Notes under the pieces: model-generated
Seen by the model: only the letters and a program-made list of their open reading frames with translations
Told to the model about the DNA's origin: nothing
Databases searched by the model: none
Origin: Muribaculaceae bacterium
GTDB taxonomy: Bacteria; Bacteroidota; Bacteroidia; Bacteroidales; Muribaculaceae
Assembly (NCBI GenBank): GCA_017940245.1
Contig: JAGAYZ010000045.1
Span: forward strand, 1 to 62,688
DNA length: 62,688 nt
Direction: 5' to 3'
Translations under genes and position numbers: made by a program
Shown: one piece after another, positions 44,739 to 54,000 of the stretch
Layout of the letters: each line of letters opens with the position of its first letter
How positions within the stretch are numbered: the stretch's first letter is position 1

Positions 44739-45232
44739 AAGCACTGTTTTTAATTGTTATCTTAAACATTTGTAATTTTTTGTTCGGTTTCACCTCTCAG
44801 AACGCATAGCATCCCATTGAATCGCAAGCACTGTCACAGATGCGTAAAGCGACCTTTGCACTCCACAAAAGTCTCTCACACTCACCTGTTTAGTAGGTTC
44901 AAGGATTAGCAGGTTCTTAACATTAAGCAAATTTCAAGGGGCAAAGTTATATAAATATTTTCAAATTTCCAATTCCCTTTGTTAAAAATAGACGATTTGA
45001 GCCAAAAAAACGCTTTTTGGTTGCAAATAGAGCAAAATGCACCTAATTACACATTTTTAACAATTCAACGTCACTAAAAAACAGCCAGGCACAGCCCGAA
45101 AGACACCTCCACGCTGGCCACACAAAGATAAACGAGTCAAATAATTCATCATTCATCATTCTTAATTCATAATTAAATTTTACCTTTGCAGTCGGTAACG
45201 CCTTTATTTATATTAAATAGGTGTAAGTAATT
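44739..45232. promoter_or_regulatory. Divergent regulatory region between susC and rluA-family gene
   Basis: About 490 bp without a gene. Minus strand: -7 box TAACTTTG at 44942-44949 with an ATTG-type -33 about 20 nt upstream, for susC. Plus strand: -7 box TACCTTTG at 45181-45188, 44 nt before the pseudouridine synthase ATG. The susC leader (about 44739-44936) has no riboswitch motif I can recognise. 44950-45180 is A/T-rich filler. Confidence 0.6.
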
Positions 45233-45922
45233 ATGGAAGTCATCTATGAAGACAACCACATCATAGTGGTAAACAAGGCCGCGGGCGAAATCGTGCAGGG
45301 CGACCGCACAGGCGACGAGCCGCTGGTAGAAACACTCAAGTTGTGGATCAAAGAAAAATATGCCAAGCCCGGCAACGTGTTTTGCGGCGTGACCCACCGC
45401 ATAGACCGCCCCACATGGGGGCTGGTGGTGTTTGCACGCACCAGCAAGGGCCTTTCGCGCATGAACGAACTGTTCCGCAAAGGCGAGGTAAAGAAGACCT
45501 ACTGGGCCATCGTGACCCAGCGCCCGCCTCACGACCAGGGCACTCTCACGCACTACCTCACCAGCGTGGAGCGCAACAATAAGACTTATGCCTCGGTCAT
45601 TCCCAATAAAAACGCCGTCAAAGCCGTGCTCAACTATCGCCTGCTGGCAAGCGGCGACCGCTATCACCTGCTTGAAATAGACCTGATCACCGGCCGCAAG
45701 CACCAAATCAGGTGCCAGCTGGCCGCCATAGGCTGCCCCGTCAAGGGCGACCTCAAGTATGGCGCGCCACGCAGCAACCCCGACGGCGGCATCTGTCTGC
45801 AGAGCCACCGCATCCGCTTCACCCACCCCGTGAGCGGCATCGACATCGACCTCACGGCACCGCTGCCTCCCGACCCGCTGTGGCAAACGCTGGCCGACCT
45901 CATCCCAGGCGACGGGAAATAA
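45233..45922 (+). CDS. RluA family pseudouridine synthase
   Basis: Converts uridine to pseudouridine in rRNA or tRNA. The 229 residues form a catalytic domain only, with no S4 domain, which is typical of the short RluA-type enzymes. Key motifs: VIYEDNHIIVVNKAAGEIVQGD near the N-terminus, the catalytic HRIDRPTWGLVVFAR with the active-site Asp (about residue 62), and the late LLEIDLITGRKHQIRCQLAAIGCPVKGDLKYG. The Trp in RPTWG replaces the more common Ser. The target uridine cannot be assigned. It precedes fumarase, which has its own promoter. Confidence 0.93.
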   Translation: MEVIYEDNHIIVVNKAAGEIVQGDRTGDEPLVETLKLWIKEKYAKPGNVFCGVTHRIDRPTWGLVVFARTSKGLSRMNELFRKGEVKKTYWAIVTQRPPHDQGTLTHYLTSVERNNKTYASVIPNKNAVKAVLNYRLLASGDRYHLLEIDLITGRKHQIRCQLAAIGCPVKGDLKYGAPRSNPDGGICLQSHRIRFTHPVSGIDIDLTAPLPPDPLWQTLADLIPGDGK

Positions 45923-45956
45923 AATCGCAAGTTTGGGCACTCTCAATATTATTCAC

Positions 45957-45964
45957 TAACTTTG
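45957..45964 (+). promoter_or_regulatory. -7 box of the fumarase gene
   Basis: TAACTTTG, 40 nt before the ATG at 46005; TTTG at 45932-45935 lies 21 nt upstream and fits as the -33 element. Confidence 0.7.
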
Positions 45965-46004
45965 CAAGTCGAAATATCAACTATAACTAAAATATTACAT
46001 CATT

Positions 46005-47645
46005 ATGGCTAACATTCCCGAGTTTAAGTATGCACCCATGTTCCAGTTGGGTGAAGACAACACCGAATATTACCTGCTCACAAAGGACTACGTGAGCGTG
46101 GGCGAATTTGAGGGCAAACCCATCCTCAAGGTGCAGCCCGAAGCCCTCACCCTGCTCTCGCAGCACGCATTCCGCGATGTCTCGTTCATGCTGCGCCGCG
46201 CACACAACGAGCAAGTGGCCAAAATCCTGAACGACCCCGAAGCCAGCGAAAACGACAAATATGTGGCTCTGACATTCTTGCGCAATGCCGAGGTCAGCGT
46301 CAAGGGCAAACTGCCGCTGTGCCAAGACACCGGCACAGCCATCATCCACGGCGAAAAGGGCCAGCAGGTGTGGACCGGCTTCTGCGACGAGGAAGCCCTG
46401 GCCCGGGGCGTGTATAACACCTACACAAAGGAAAACCTGCGATACTCACAAAACGCGCCACTCACCATGTTCGACGAGGTGAACACCCGTTGCAACCTGC
46501 CTGCACAAATCGACCTGGAAGCCACCGAGGGCATGGAATACCGCTTCTTGTGTGTGACCAAGGGCGGCGGCAGCGCCAATAAGACCTACCTCTACCAGGA
46601 GACCAAGGCACGCATCCAGAATCCCGGCACGCTCATCCCGTTCTTGGTGGAAAAAATGAAATCGCTGGGCACTGCAGCCTGCCCGCCCTATCACATCGCC
46701 ATCGTCATTGGCGGCACCAGCGCCGAGAAGAACCTGCTCACCGTGAAACTGGCCAGCACGCACTACTACGACAGTCTGCCCACCAGCGGCGACGAAACCG
46801 GCCGCGCCTTCCGCGACATAGAACTGGAGAAGCAACTGCTCGAAGAGGCCCACAAAATAGGCCTGGGCGCACAGTTCGGCGGCAAGTATTTGGCACACGA
46901 CGTGCGAGTGGTGAGACTGCCTCGACACGGAGCCAGCTGCCCCATCGGACTGGGTGTGAGCTGCAGCGCCGACCGCAACATCAAGGCCAAAATCAATCGC
47001 GATGGCATCTGGATTGAGAAACTCGACGACAAGCCCTACGAACTCATTCCCGAGCACCTGCGCCAGGCAGGCGAGGGCGAAGCCGTGAAAATCGACCTCA
47101 ACCAGCCCATGAGCGAGGTGTGCAAAATCCTCAGCCAGTACCCCGTGAGCACCCGCCTGAGCCTGAACGGCACCATCATCGTGGGACGCGACATCGCTCA
47201 CGCCAAAATCAAGGCCCGTCTCGATGCCGGCGAGGGCATGCCTCAGTATCTCAAAGATCATCCCATCTATTATGCCGGACCCGCCAAGACTCCGGCCGGC
47301 ATGGCCTGCGGCTCCATGGGCCCGACTACTGCCGGACGCATGGATCCCTACGTGGACGAGTTCCAGGACCACGGCGGCAGCATGATCATGCTGGCTAAGG
47401 GCAATCGCAGCCAAGCCGTGACCGACGCTTGCAAAAAGCACGGAGGTTTCTATCTGGGCTCTATAGGTGGACCTGCAGCCATCCTGGCACAAAACAACAT
47501 CAAGAGCATCGAGTGTGTCGAGTATCCCGAGCTGGGCATGGAAGCCATCTGGAAAATTGAGGTGGAAGACTTCCCCGCATTCATCCTCGTCGACGACAAG
47601 GGCAACGACTTCTTCCAGCAAATAGCCAAGTGCCCCATTCACTAA
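46005..47645 (+). CDS. Class I fumarate hydratase
   Basis: Iron-sulfur fumarase interconverting fumarate and malate in the cytosol. The 546 residues are one fused polypeptide (alpha plus beta parts) like E. coli FumA/FumB. Likely [4Fe-4S] ligands: Cys106 in [11 protein letters not shown], the Cys in RHGASCPIG, and the Cys in GVSCSADRN. Other conserved pieces are [35 protein letters not shown] and [13 protein letters not shown]. In Bacteroidales it works in the reductive branch to succinate, with oxygen sensitivity expected from the cluster. Transcribed alone between its own promoter and a terminator. Confidence 0.96.
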   Translation: MANIPEFKYAPMFQLGEDNTEYYLLTKDYVSVGEFEGKPILKVQPEALTLLSQHAFRDVSFMLRRAHNEQVAKILNDPEASENDKYVALTFLRNAEVSVKGKLPLCQDTGTAIIHGEKGQQVWTGFCDEEALARGVYNTYTKENLRYSQNAPLTMFDEVNTRCNLPAQIDLEATEGMEYRFLCVTKGGGSANKTYLYQETKARIQNPGTLIPFLVEKMKSLGTAACPPYHIAIVIGGTSAEKNLLTVKLASTHYYDSLPTSGDETGRAFRDIELEKQLLEEAHKIGLGAQFGGKYLAHDVRVVRLPRHGASCPIGLGVSCSADRNIKAKINRDGIWIEKLDDKPYELIPEHLRQAGEGEAVKIDLNQPMSEVCKILSQYPVSTRLSLNGTIIVGRDIAHAKIKARLDAGEGMPQYLKDHPIYYAGPAKTPAGMACGSMGPTTAGRMDPYVDEFQDHGGSMIMLAKGNRSQAVTDACKKHGGFYLGSIGGPAAILAQNNIKSIECVEYPELGMEAIWKIEVEDFPAFILVDDKGNDFFQQIAKCPIH

Positions 47646-47670
47646 TAACGGGCACGATACACGCACCACA

Positions 47671-47704
47671 AGGGGGACGGGACTCAAATTCCGTCCCTCT
47701 TTTC
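47671..47704 (+). terminator. Rho-independent terminator after fumarase
   Basis: GGGACGG (47674-47680) pairs with CCGTCCC (47691-47697), followed by TCTTTTCGTTT. Confidence 0.75.
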
Positions 47705-47785
47705 GTTTGCGCCACGCACGCTGGATAAATTGCATAAAAACGAATAATATTCAACGAAAGTCTTGGGGATTTACAGAAAAACCAG

Positions 47786-47793
47786 TAACTTTG
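47786..47793 (+). promoter_or_regulatory. -7 box of the first large dockerin adhesin-like gene
   Basis: TAACTTTG, 93 nt before the ATG at 47887. The leader is A/T-rich with no obvious structure. Confidence 0.6.
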
Positions 47794-47886
47794 TAACACT
47801 TTATCGAAAAACATTGAATTAACCTACTGATTTCGAGTGCTTTACCATTTTTTATGTCAATAATATTCATCAATATCTTTTAATAT

Positions 47887-50800
47887 ATGAAACATTTACT
47901 CATTTTATGCCTTGCGTGGCTGCTTCCACTACTGGGCTACGCGCAAGCGATGACCACCCCCTACACCAGCGAGATTGGCGGCAATGCCACTCTAGATGCA
48001 GGCTGGACTGTAATAGACGTCAACGGCGACGGCAAGGGCTGGGCCAATGACTCCAACCCTGGAGGACGTGGCTACGACGTGGCCGGCACCAGTCATGGAG
48101 CCATCTTCACCTACCACCGCTCCAACCAGGGCAATGACCTGCTCATCACTCCTGCCATTCACCTGGAAGAAGGCGAGGAGTACAAAATATCTTTCTGGGT
48201 GAAGACTGGTGGCGGCAACGAGTCGATGGCTCTGCTCATGTCTAATGGCAACCAGGCCGACAATTTCACCAATGCCGTGCAGTTGCTTGACATGCCCTCG
48301 TTCAAAATCAACTCCACCTTCGAACGCAAAACTTGCACCTTTGTCAATCGCGGCGAGGGTGACTACTATTTTGCCTTCAAGGCATATAGTGCTGCCGACC
48401 AATATTTTATCTACCTCACCAACTTCACCATTGCACTCAACGGCACTACACCTGCCGCGCCATCGGGGCTCACTGCCGCCGTGGGCAACAATGATGCCAT
48501 CACAGTGGATTTGGAATGGACACTGCCCACGCTCGACGATGAAGGGCAGGCACTGCCCGCCGGAGCCATCACAGGTGTGCGCGTTAGTCGCGATGGCACT
48601 GTGGTGGCCACACTGCCGGCCAATGCCACGGCCTGGCAAGACACCGAAGCTGCGGGACTGACAGCTGGAATCCACACCTATGAAGTGTGTGCCATGGCTG
48701 GAAACATCACTGGAGTGCCGGCAAAAGTGAAAACGGGTTATGTAGGTCCCATCGAGGCGCAAACACTGCCCTGGAACGCCGACTTGAGTTCGCAGGACGC
48801 CATCGGCAACCTGTGGACTATCGTCAAAGGCTCAGCGAGCACCCAGACCAAAAACTGGACCTACACCTACAGCAGCTATAACCCCTATTGGGGATTGACC
48901 ACCACTCAGGGTGTGGAGGACGAATACCTCATCACCCCGCCGCTGAAAGTAGAGCAAGCCGGTGCCTACAAAGTCACATTCGCATGGACTGCCGGATACT
49001 TCCAGCATGAAAAACTAGAATTGCTCCTGGGCAACGGGCGCAACATCGATGCACTGAACAGTGTAGTCACCACTTTCACCAGCAAAAGCTCGAGCGGCAG
49101 CCGCAACACTTATGAAGCCAGCTTTGAGGTCACGCAACCGGGCACCTACTATCTGGCCCTGCACGCATGTTGCGATAACGTGACCAGCAATCAGGGATAT
49201 GGCAATCAGTATTACATCTATAGCCTCACGGTCGAGAGCAACAACATCGTGCCGGCGCAAGTCACCGACCTCACCGCTACTCCAGCTGCCGACATGAGCA
49301 ACAATGTTCTGCTTGACTGGACCAACCCCGACAAAAACAATGCCGGTAACGCACTCACCGAGCTGACAAAGGTGGACGTGATGCGTGCTCCTGTCACAGG
49401 CACCGGCTATAGCCGCAAGGCCGGCGAGTTCGTCACGGTCAAAAGTTTCACGACTCCGGCCGTGGGCGAGGCCATGACCTATACCGATGCCGTTCCCGAA
49501 CCAGGATTCTACGCTTATCGTGTCGTTGCCTACAACGCCAATGGCGCCGCCGAAGGCGAACCCACCACAGTCTTCACCGACTGGGTGGGCGACAAAACGC
49601 AATCGCTGCCCTACTCCACCGACTTCAAAGACGAGGCCACCTTCAACACGTTCTACACCGTCACCGATGCCAATGCCGATGGAAACAGTTTTGAGTGGAC
49701 TTCGGGTTACCAAATCCGTTTCGACCACAACGATGCCGAGGCCGACGATTACCTCATCACGCCGCCATTTGACTTCACCCCAGGCTACTACAAGGTTACT
49801 TGCGTTTACCAGGGCAACGGCGCACACTTCCAAATGGGACTCATGACCGATGCCAGCAACACGTCGAGTTTCACGCAACTGAACGACATCAACGTGCCCA
49901 ACTACGGCAATTTCACCGAGCAACTGATGGTGAAAATTGAGCAAGCCGGCAAATATCATGTGGCCATCCACGACATCAGCGGCGAGCAGGTCTACTACTT
50001 GCAAATCAAGAGTCTGGCCGTGGAACGCACCGAGATATTGCCCGAAGTGGCCACCGAACTCACAGCCGCAGTCGACGGCAGCAACGTTACGCTTTCCTGG
50101 CGTAACCCCAGCCAGACCAACGTGGCCGGCATGGCACTGGAAACCATCACCAAAGCGGTAATCGTGCGCAATGGAGAAGCCGTGGCCGAAGTCACCGAAG
50201 GCCTCACACCTGGTGAAACGGCCAACTATACCGATGTGGTTCCGGCCGGAGGTGCTTACACCTACAGCGTGGAAATTTACAACGAGAATGGGAAGAGCGA
50301 CAAAGCCGCGCCATCGGTATCTCTCGAATGGGTGGGCAACGGCATGGAACTGCCATTCACCGCTAATTTCAACAATCTTGACGAGTGGACGATTGTCAAC
50401 GCCAACGGCGACACACAGACCTATTCCGACGAATGGGGGTCATGGACCGAAGACTATACTTGGGCCACCAGCAACGGCACGCTCAATTACGGATACAATA
50501 GCCGCACCGCCGACGACTGGGCCATGAGTCCCCGACTGCAATTCCCCGAAGCCCAACCGGTAAAGGTCACCATCATCTCATCAACCGGATCGGGACATAA
50601 CGTGAACTGGGATGTGGCACTGGCTCCCGCCATCGACCACACACAGATGACCACCACTGCCACCATCACCACCGCCGCCACCATCACCGCAGGTGAATTT
50701 ACAGGCGACGGACGAGTCGACGTGAGCGACGTAAATGCACTCATCAACGCCATCCTGGGAAAGAATGCTCAGACTACCTACTCAGGAGCGCCAATGGACA

Positions 50801-51000
50801 TGAACGCCGACGGCTCTATCGACGTGAGCGACGTGAACCTGCTCATCAATGTCGTGCTGGGCAAGAGTTCCCTTAGCAGCAACGTGCAGCAAGACGTGTT
50901 TTACATCACCGGCAAAGCCGGAATGAACGTCCTAGGCCTGCATGCTAAAGAAGCTGGAGATCTCGTTATCCGCAGCCTCAAGGTAGAAGCCGCTAAATAA
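47887..51000 (+). CDS. Large secreted choice-of-anchor-J / FN3 protein with internal dockerin
   Basis: Secreted protein of 1037 residues. Signal peptide MKHLLILCLAWLLPLLGYAQ. It has repeated units of a jelly-roll Cleaved_Adhesin/choice-of-anchor-J module (about 20-190, 295-450, 577-715 and a partial one from 820) alternating with fibronectin-III-like domains (PAAPSGLTAAVGNNDAITVDLEW; PAQVTDLTATP; PEVATELTAAVDGS). Each jelly-roll carries the DDYLITPPF/NDLLITPAI signature. Two dockerin repeats at residues 936-993 (50692-50865; TGDGRVDVSDVN, NADGSIDVSDVN) are followed by 45 further residues, unlike the other dockerin proteins, where the cassette is terminal. No enzyme motif was seen. Probably an adhesin or matrix-binding protein. 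Confidence 0.85.
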   Translation: MKHLLILCLAWLLPLLGYAQAMTTPYTSEIGGNATLDAGWTVIDVNGDGKGWANDSNPGGRGYDVAGTSHGAIFTYHRSNQGNDLLITPAIHLEEGEEYKISFWVKTGGGNESMALLMSNGNQADNFTNAVQLLDMPSFKINSTFERKTCTFVNRGEGDYYFAFKAYSAADQYFIYLTNFTIALNGTTPAAPSGLTAAVGNNDAITVDLEWTLPTLDDEGQALPAGAITGVRVSRDGTVVATLPANATAWQDTEAAGLTAGIHTYEVCAMAGNITGVPAKVKTGYVGPIEAQTLPWNADLSSQDAIGNLWTIVKGSASTQTKNWTYTYSSYNPYWGLTTTQGVEDEYLITPPLKVEQAGAYKVTFAWTAGYFQHEKLELLLGNGRNIDALNSVVTTFTSKSSSGSRNTYEASFEVTQPGTYYLALHACCDNVTSNQGYGNQYYIYSLTVESNNIVPAQVTDLTATPAADMSNNVLLDWTNPDKNNAGNALTELTKVDVMRAPVTGTGYSRKAGEFVTVKSFTTPAVGEAMTYTDAVPEPGFYAYRVVAYNANGAAEGEPTTVFTDWVGDKTQSLPYSTDFKDEATFNTFYTVTDANADGNSFEWTSGYQIRFDHNDAEADDYLITPPFDFTPGYYKVTCVYQGNGAHFQMGLMTDASNTSSFTQLNDINVPNYGNFTEQLMVKIEQAGKYHVAIHDISGEQVYYLQIKSLAVERTEILPEVATELTAAVDGSNVTLSWRNPSQTNVAGMALETITKAVIVRNGEAVAEVTEGLTPGETANYTDVVPAGGAYTYSVEIYNENGKSDKAAPSVSLEWVGNGMELPFTANFNNLDEWTIVNANGDTQTYSDEWGSWTEDYTWATSNGTLNYGYNSRTADDWAMSPRLQFPEAQPVKVTIISSTGSGHNVNWDVALAPAIDHTQMTTTATITTAATITAGEFTGDGRVDVSDVNALINAILGKNAQTTYSGAPMDMNADGSIDVSDVNLLINVVLGKSSLSSNVQQDVFYITGKAGMNVLGLHAKEAGDLVIRSLKVEAAK

Positions 51001-51091
51001 TCAATCAGTATTTTTCCAGTGAGAGGATGTGTCAATGCTCTTGACACACCCTCTCCATTTAATCAACTTTATATTAATTCATCAACACACA

Positions 51092-54000
51092 ATGAGAAAC
51101 TTACTTCGTCATGCTCTGATCTTGTGCTGCATGCTCGCAGCCACAGCATCACTCAGCGGGCAGCAACTTTCCGAGCTCAAGGGCGCACCATCGCCCGGTG
51201 GCGGACGTGTGGGGCTGCGCCCAAGCGGCAAAGCACCTTTGCAACGCGTCCCCGGCATCGGCCCGCTAGCCTCGGTCAACTTCAACCCGTTCACAACTTC
51301 TACACGCACACATGCGCCCGCACTGCGCGTGCCCGGCAGCAATGCTGTGCTCACTGGCGTACTGGTCTATAGCGACGACTGGAATACCGGCGACTTCCAG
51401 GAGAAAGTGGCTTCGTCGGCAGGCGTGTATAACGTTCCGCTGCGGCCCGACCGCCCCTGGCAGAAACTGCGCACCGCCTCCGACTGGTTCTACACCCGCG
51501 CGGCAGTGAAAGTGAACAATGTATATTACGTGATTTCGGCCACATTCGATGGCGAGAACACTCATTACGCCAGTTACTCCACCAGCACATGGTTCAGCTC
51601 GGGTGGAATGGAGATTGACCCGGCCAACGTGGCCAGCGATCTCACCTACGACCCCACCACAGGCAAGGTCTACGGCTACTTCTATGATAGCGACACGGGC
51701 GACTACGACCGCTTCTGCGAGTTCAGTTTGCCATTGGGCGAAGCCACAGAGATAGGATTGGGCGACCCCACCTATGCTATTGCCTGCAACGCTCAAGGCG
51801 AAATCTACGGAATCACCTATTCGGGCCGACTGGTGCGCATCGACAAGACCACCGGTGCACAAGAACCCATCGGGCACACCGGCATGTCGCCCATCGACCG
51901 CAACTCCATGGCTTTCGACGACAGCACAGGCAAACTTTACTGGGCCGCCACTTATGGCTCGTGGTACACCCAGTCGTGGGCCGGCATCTACGAGGTGAAC
52001 ATTCACAACGCAGAAGTGACCAAGGTGATTGACTGCCCCAACAACGAGTCGTTTGCCGGCTTGTTTATCGACCCAGTGACCATCCCCACCAGTGCTCCCG
52101 CTGCAGTGACCGACATCGGCGTTACCTTCGACGACCGTGGCTCACTCACCGGAACGCTGCAATTCACAGCTCCCACCACATGCATCGATGCTACCGCCTT
52201 GAGCGGTAACATCAGCGCCATTGTCACCATTGCCGGCCATGACACTATCGTAGAGAACATCGCACCCGGCGAACGCGTGAGCATGACTGGCATGACCTTC
52301 CCCGAAGGGCGGCAGACATTGCTCATCACCACTGCCGATGACCAGAATCGTGGACAAAGCGCATCTTATGAGTTCTATGCCGGCGAGGATAAACCCGGCA
52401 CACCGGTGAACGTGGTGCTCGCCGAGCGCAACGGACTGCCACATCTCACGTGGGAGCCAGCTCCGCTAGGCCTCAACGGCGGCGAATATGACACCAAGGG
52501 TGTGACCTACAGCATCGTGCGTTACCCCGACCAATCGACAGTGGCCAATGGACTCACCGAGACCGAATTCACCGACAAAGAATTTGCGGGAACCGACCAA
52601 GCCCTGTTCTACACCGTCACGGCACACACCGTGATGGGGGAAAGCGATGCCGCGCAAAGCAACACTTATGTGTTCGGCAACGGCTACACCGTGCCTTTTA
52701 TGGAACCTTTTGCCACACAAGAGAAATTTGACCTGTGGACCATTCAAGACCTCAACGGCGGGCCCTCGTGGCAGTATAATGCCGACGGCCACTATGCCTA
52801 CTACGATTACGCCAACACCAACATGGCCGCCAACGACTGGTTCATCTCGCCCAAGATTACCCTGGAAGCGGGTAAGCAATATAAACTCACGTTCTGGGCC
52901 AAAACCCGCTCCAAGAGTTATCCCGAGAACTTCAAAGTGGCGCTGGGCGACAAACCGGCTGCCGATGCCATGACCACCACTCTGGCAGACTATCCCAGTT
53001 ACCTGAATGCCGATGGCGAAAACCATGTGGTCACCTTCTCGGTCGACAACGACGGCATCTACCACCTGGGATTCCACTGCTACAGTGCCGCGCAGATGTG
53101 GCAACTGCAAATCACCAACGTGGGCATCAGCGTGATGGAAAAGGAAGTACCCGCTCCCGTGGATAACCTCACCGTCACCGCCGCAGCCATGGGTGCCATG
53201 AGTGCCACTGTGGCTTTCAACGCTCCCGCCACCACGGCCAGCGGCTCCCCGCTTTCCGCACTCTCGGCCATCAATGTGTATCGCAATGGCAGCGACGAGC
53301 CGGTGCATGTGTTCACCAATCCAGTTGTGGGCTCTTCGCTCACGTGGGAAGACAATGGCATGAGCGAAGCCGCCGTCTACACCTATCGCGTGGTGGCCGT
53401 CAACGACGAGGGCGAGAGCCTGTCGGCTTCGGCCAGTGCCTTCGTGGGTGTGGATGCGCCAGGAGCACCCGTCAACCTGCGACTCGTCGAGCAAGACGGA
53501 AAAGCCGTGCTCACCTGGCAAGCACCCACGCAGGGGCGCAACGGTGGATACTTCGACGCTTCTAATCTCACTTATCAAATCTGGCGATATGACAACTACA
53601 CCAAGCTGGTCGACAGCCAGACGGCAACGTCTTTCACCGACGAGTCTACTGCCGCCATCACTAACCAGACACTGATCGATTACGTGGTGTTCCCCTACTC
53701 TGGCTCTACTCGCGGAGCCTACGGACTGAGCAACGCCGTCATCTTCGGTCGACCCTACACGGCACCACTCACCGAGACATTCCGCTCCAGCACTGAATAT
53801 GGCATGAACTATTATCCATGGGTGGGCGAGAGCGACAAGCCGATGAATCAGGGATGGACGCTGGAGAGCGCTGGCACCTACCCTGTCGCAGCCGACCAGA
53901 ACGGCGACAATGGCATGGCCGTGTTCCACTCTCGTGGCGAGAGTGCGGGCATCCACGCACGTTTCAGTTCGCCTAAGGTTTCGGTCAAAGCACTTTCCAA

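Noticed and set aside
46446-47735. Long open frame opposite fumarase
   Set aside because: Antisense shadow; Gly/His/Val-rich with no recognisable domain.
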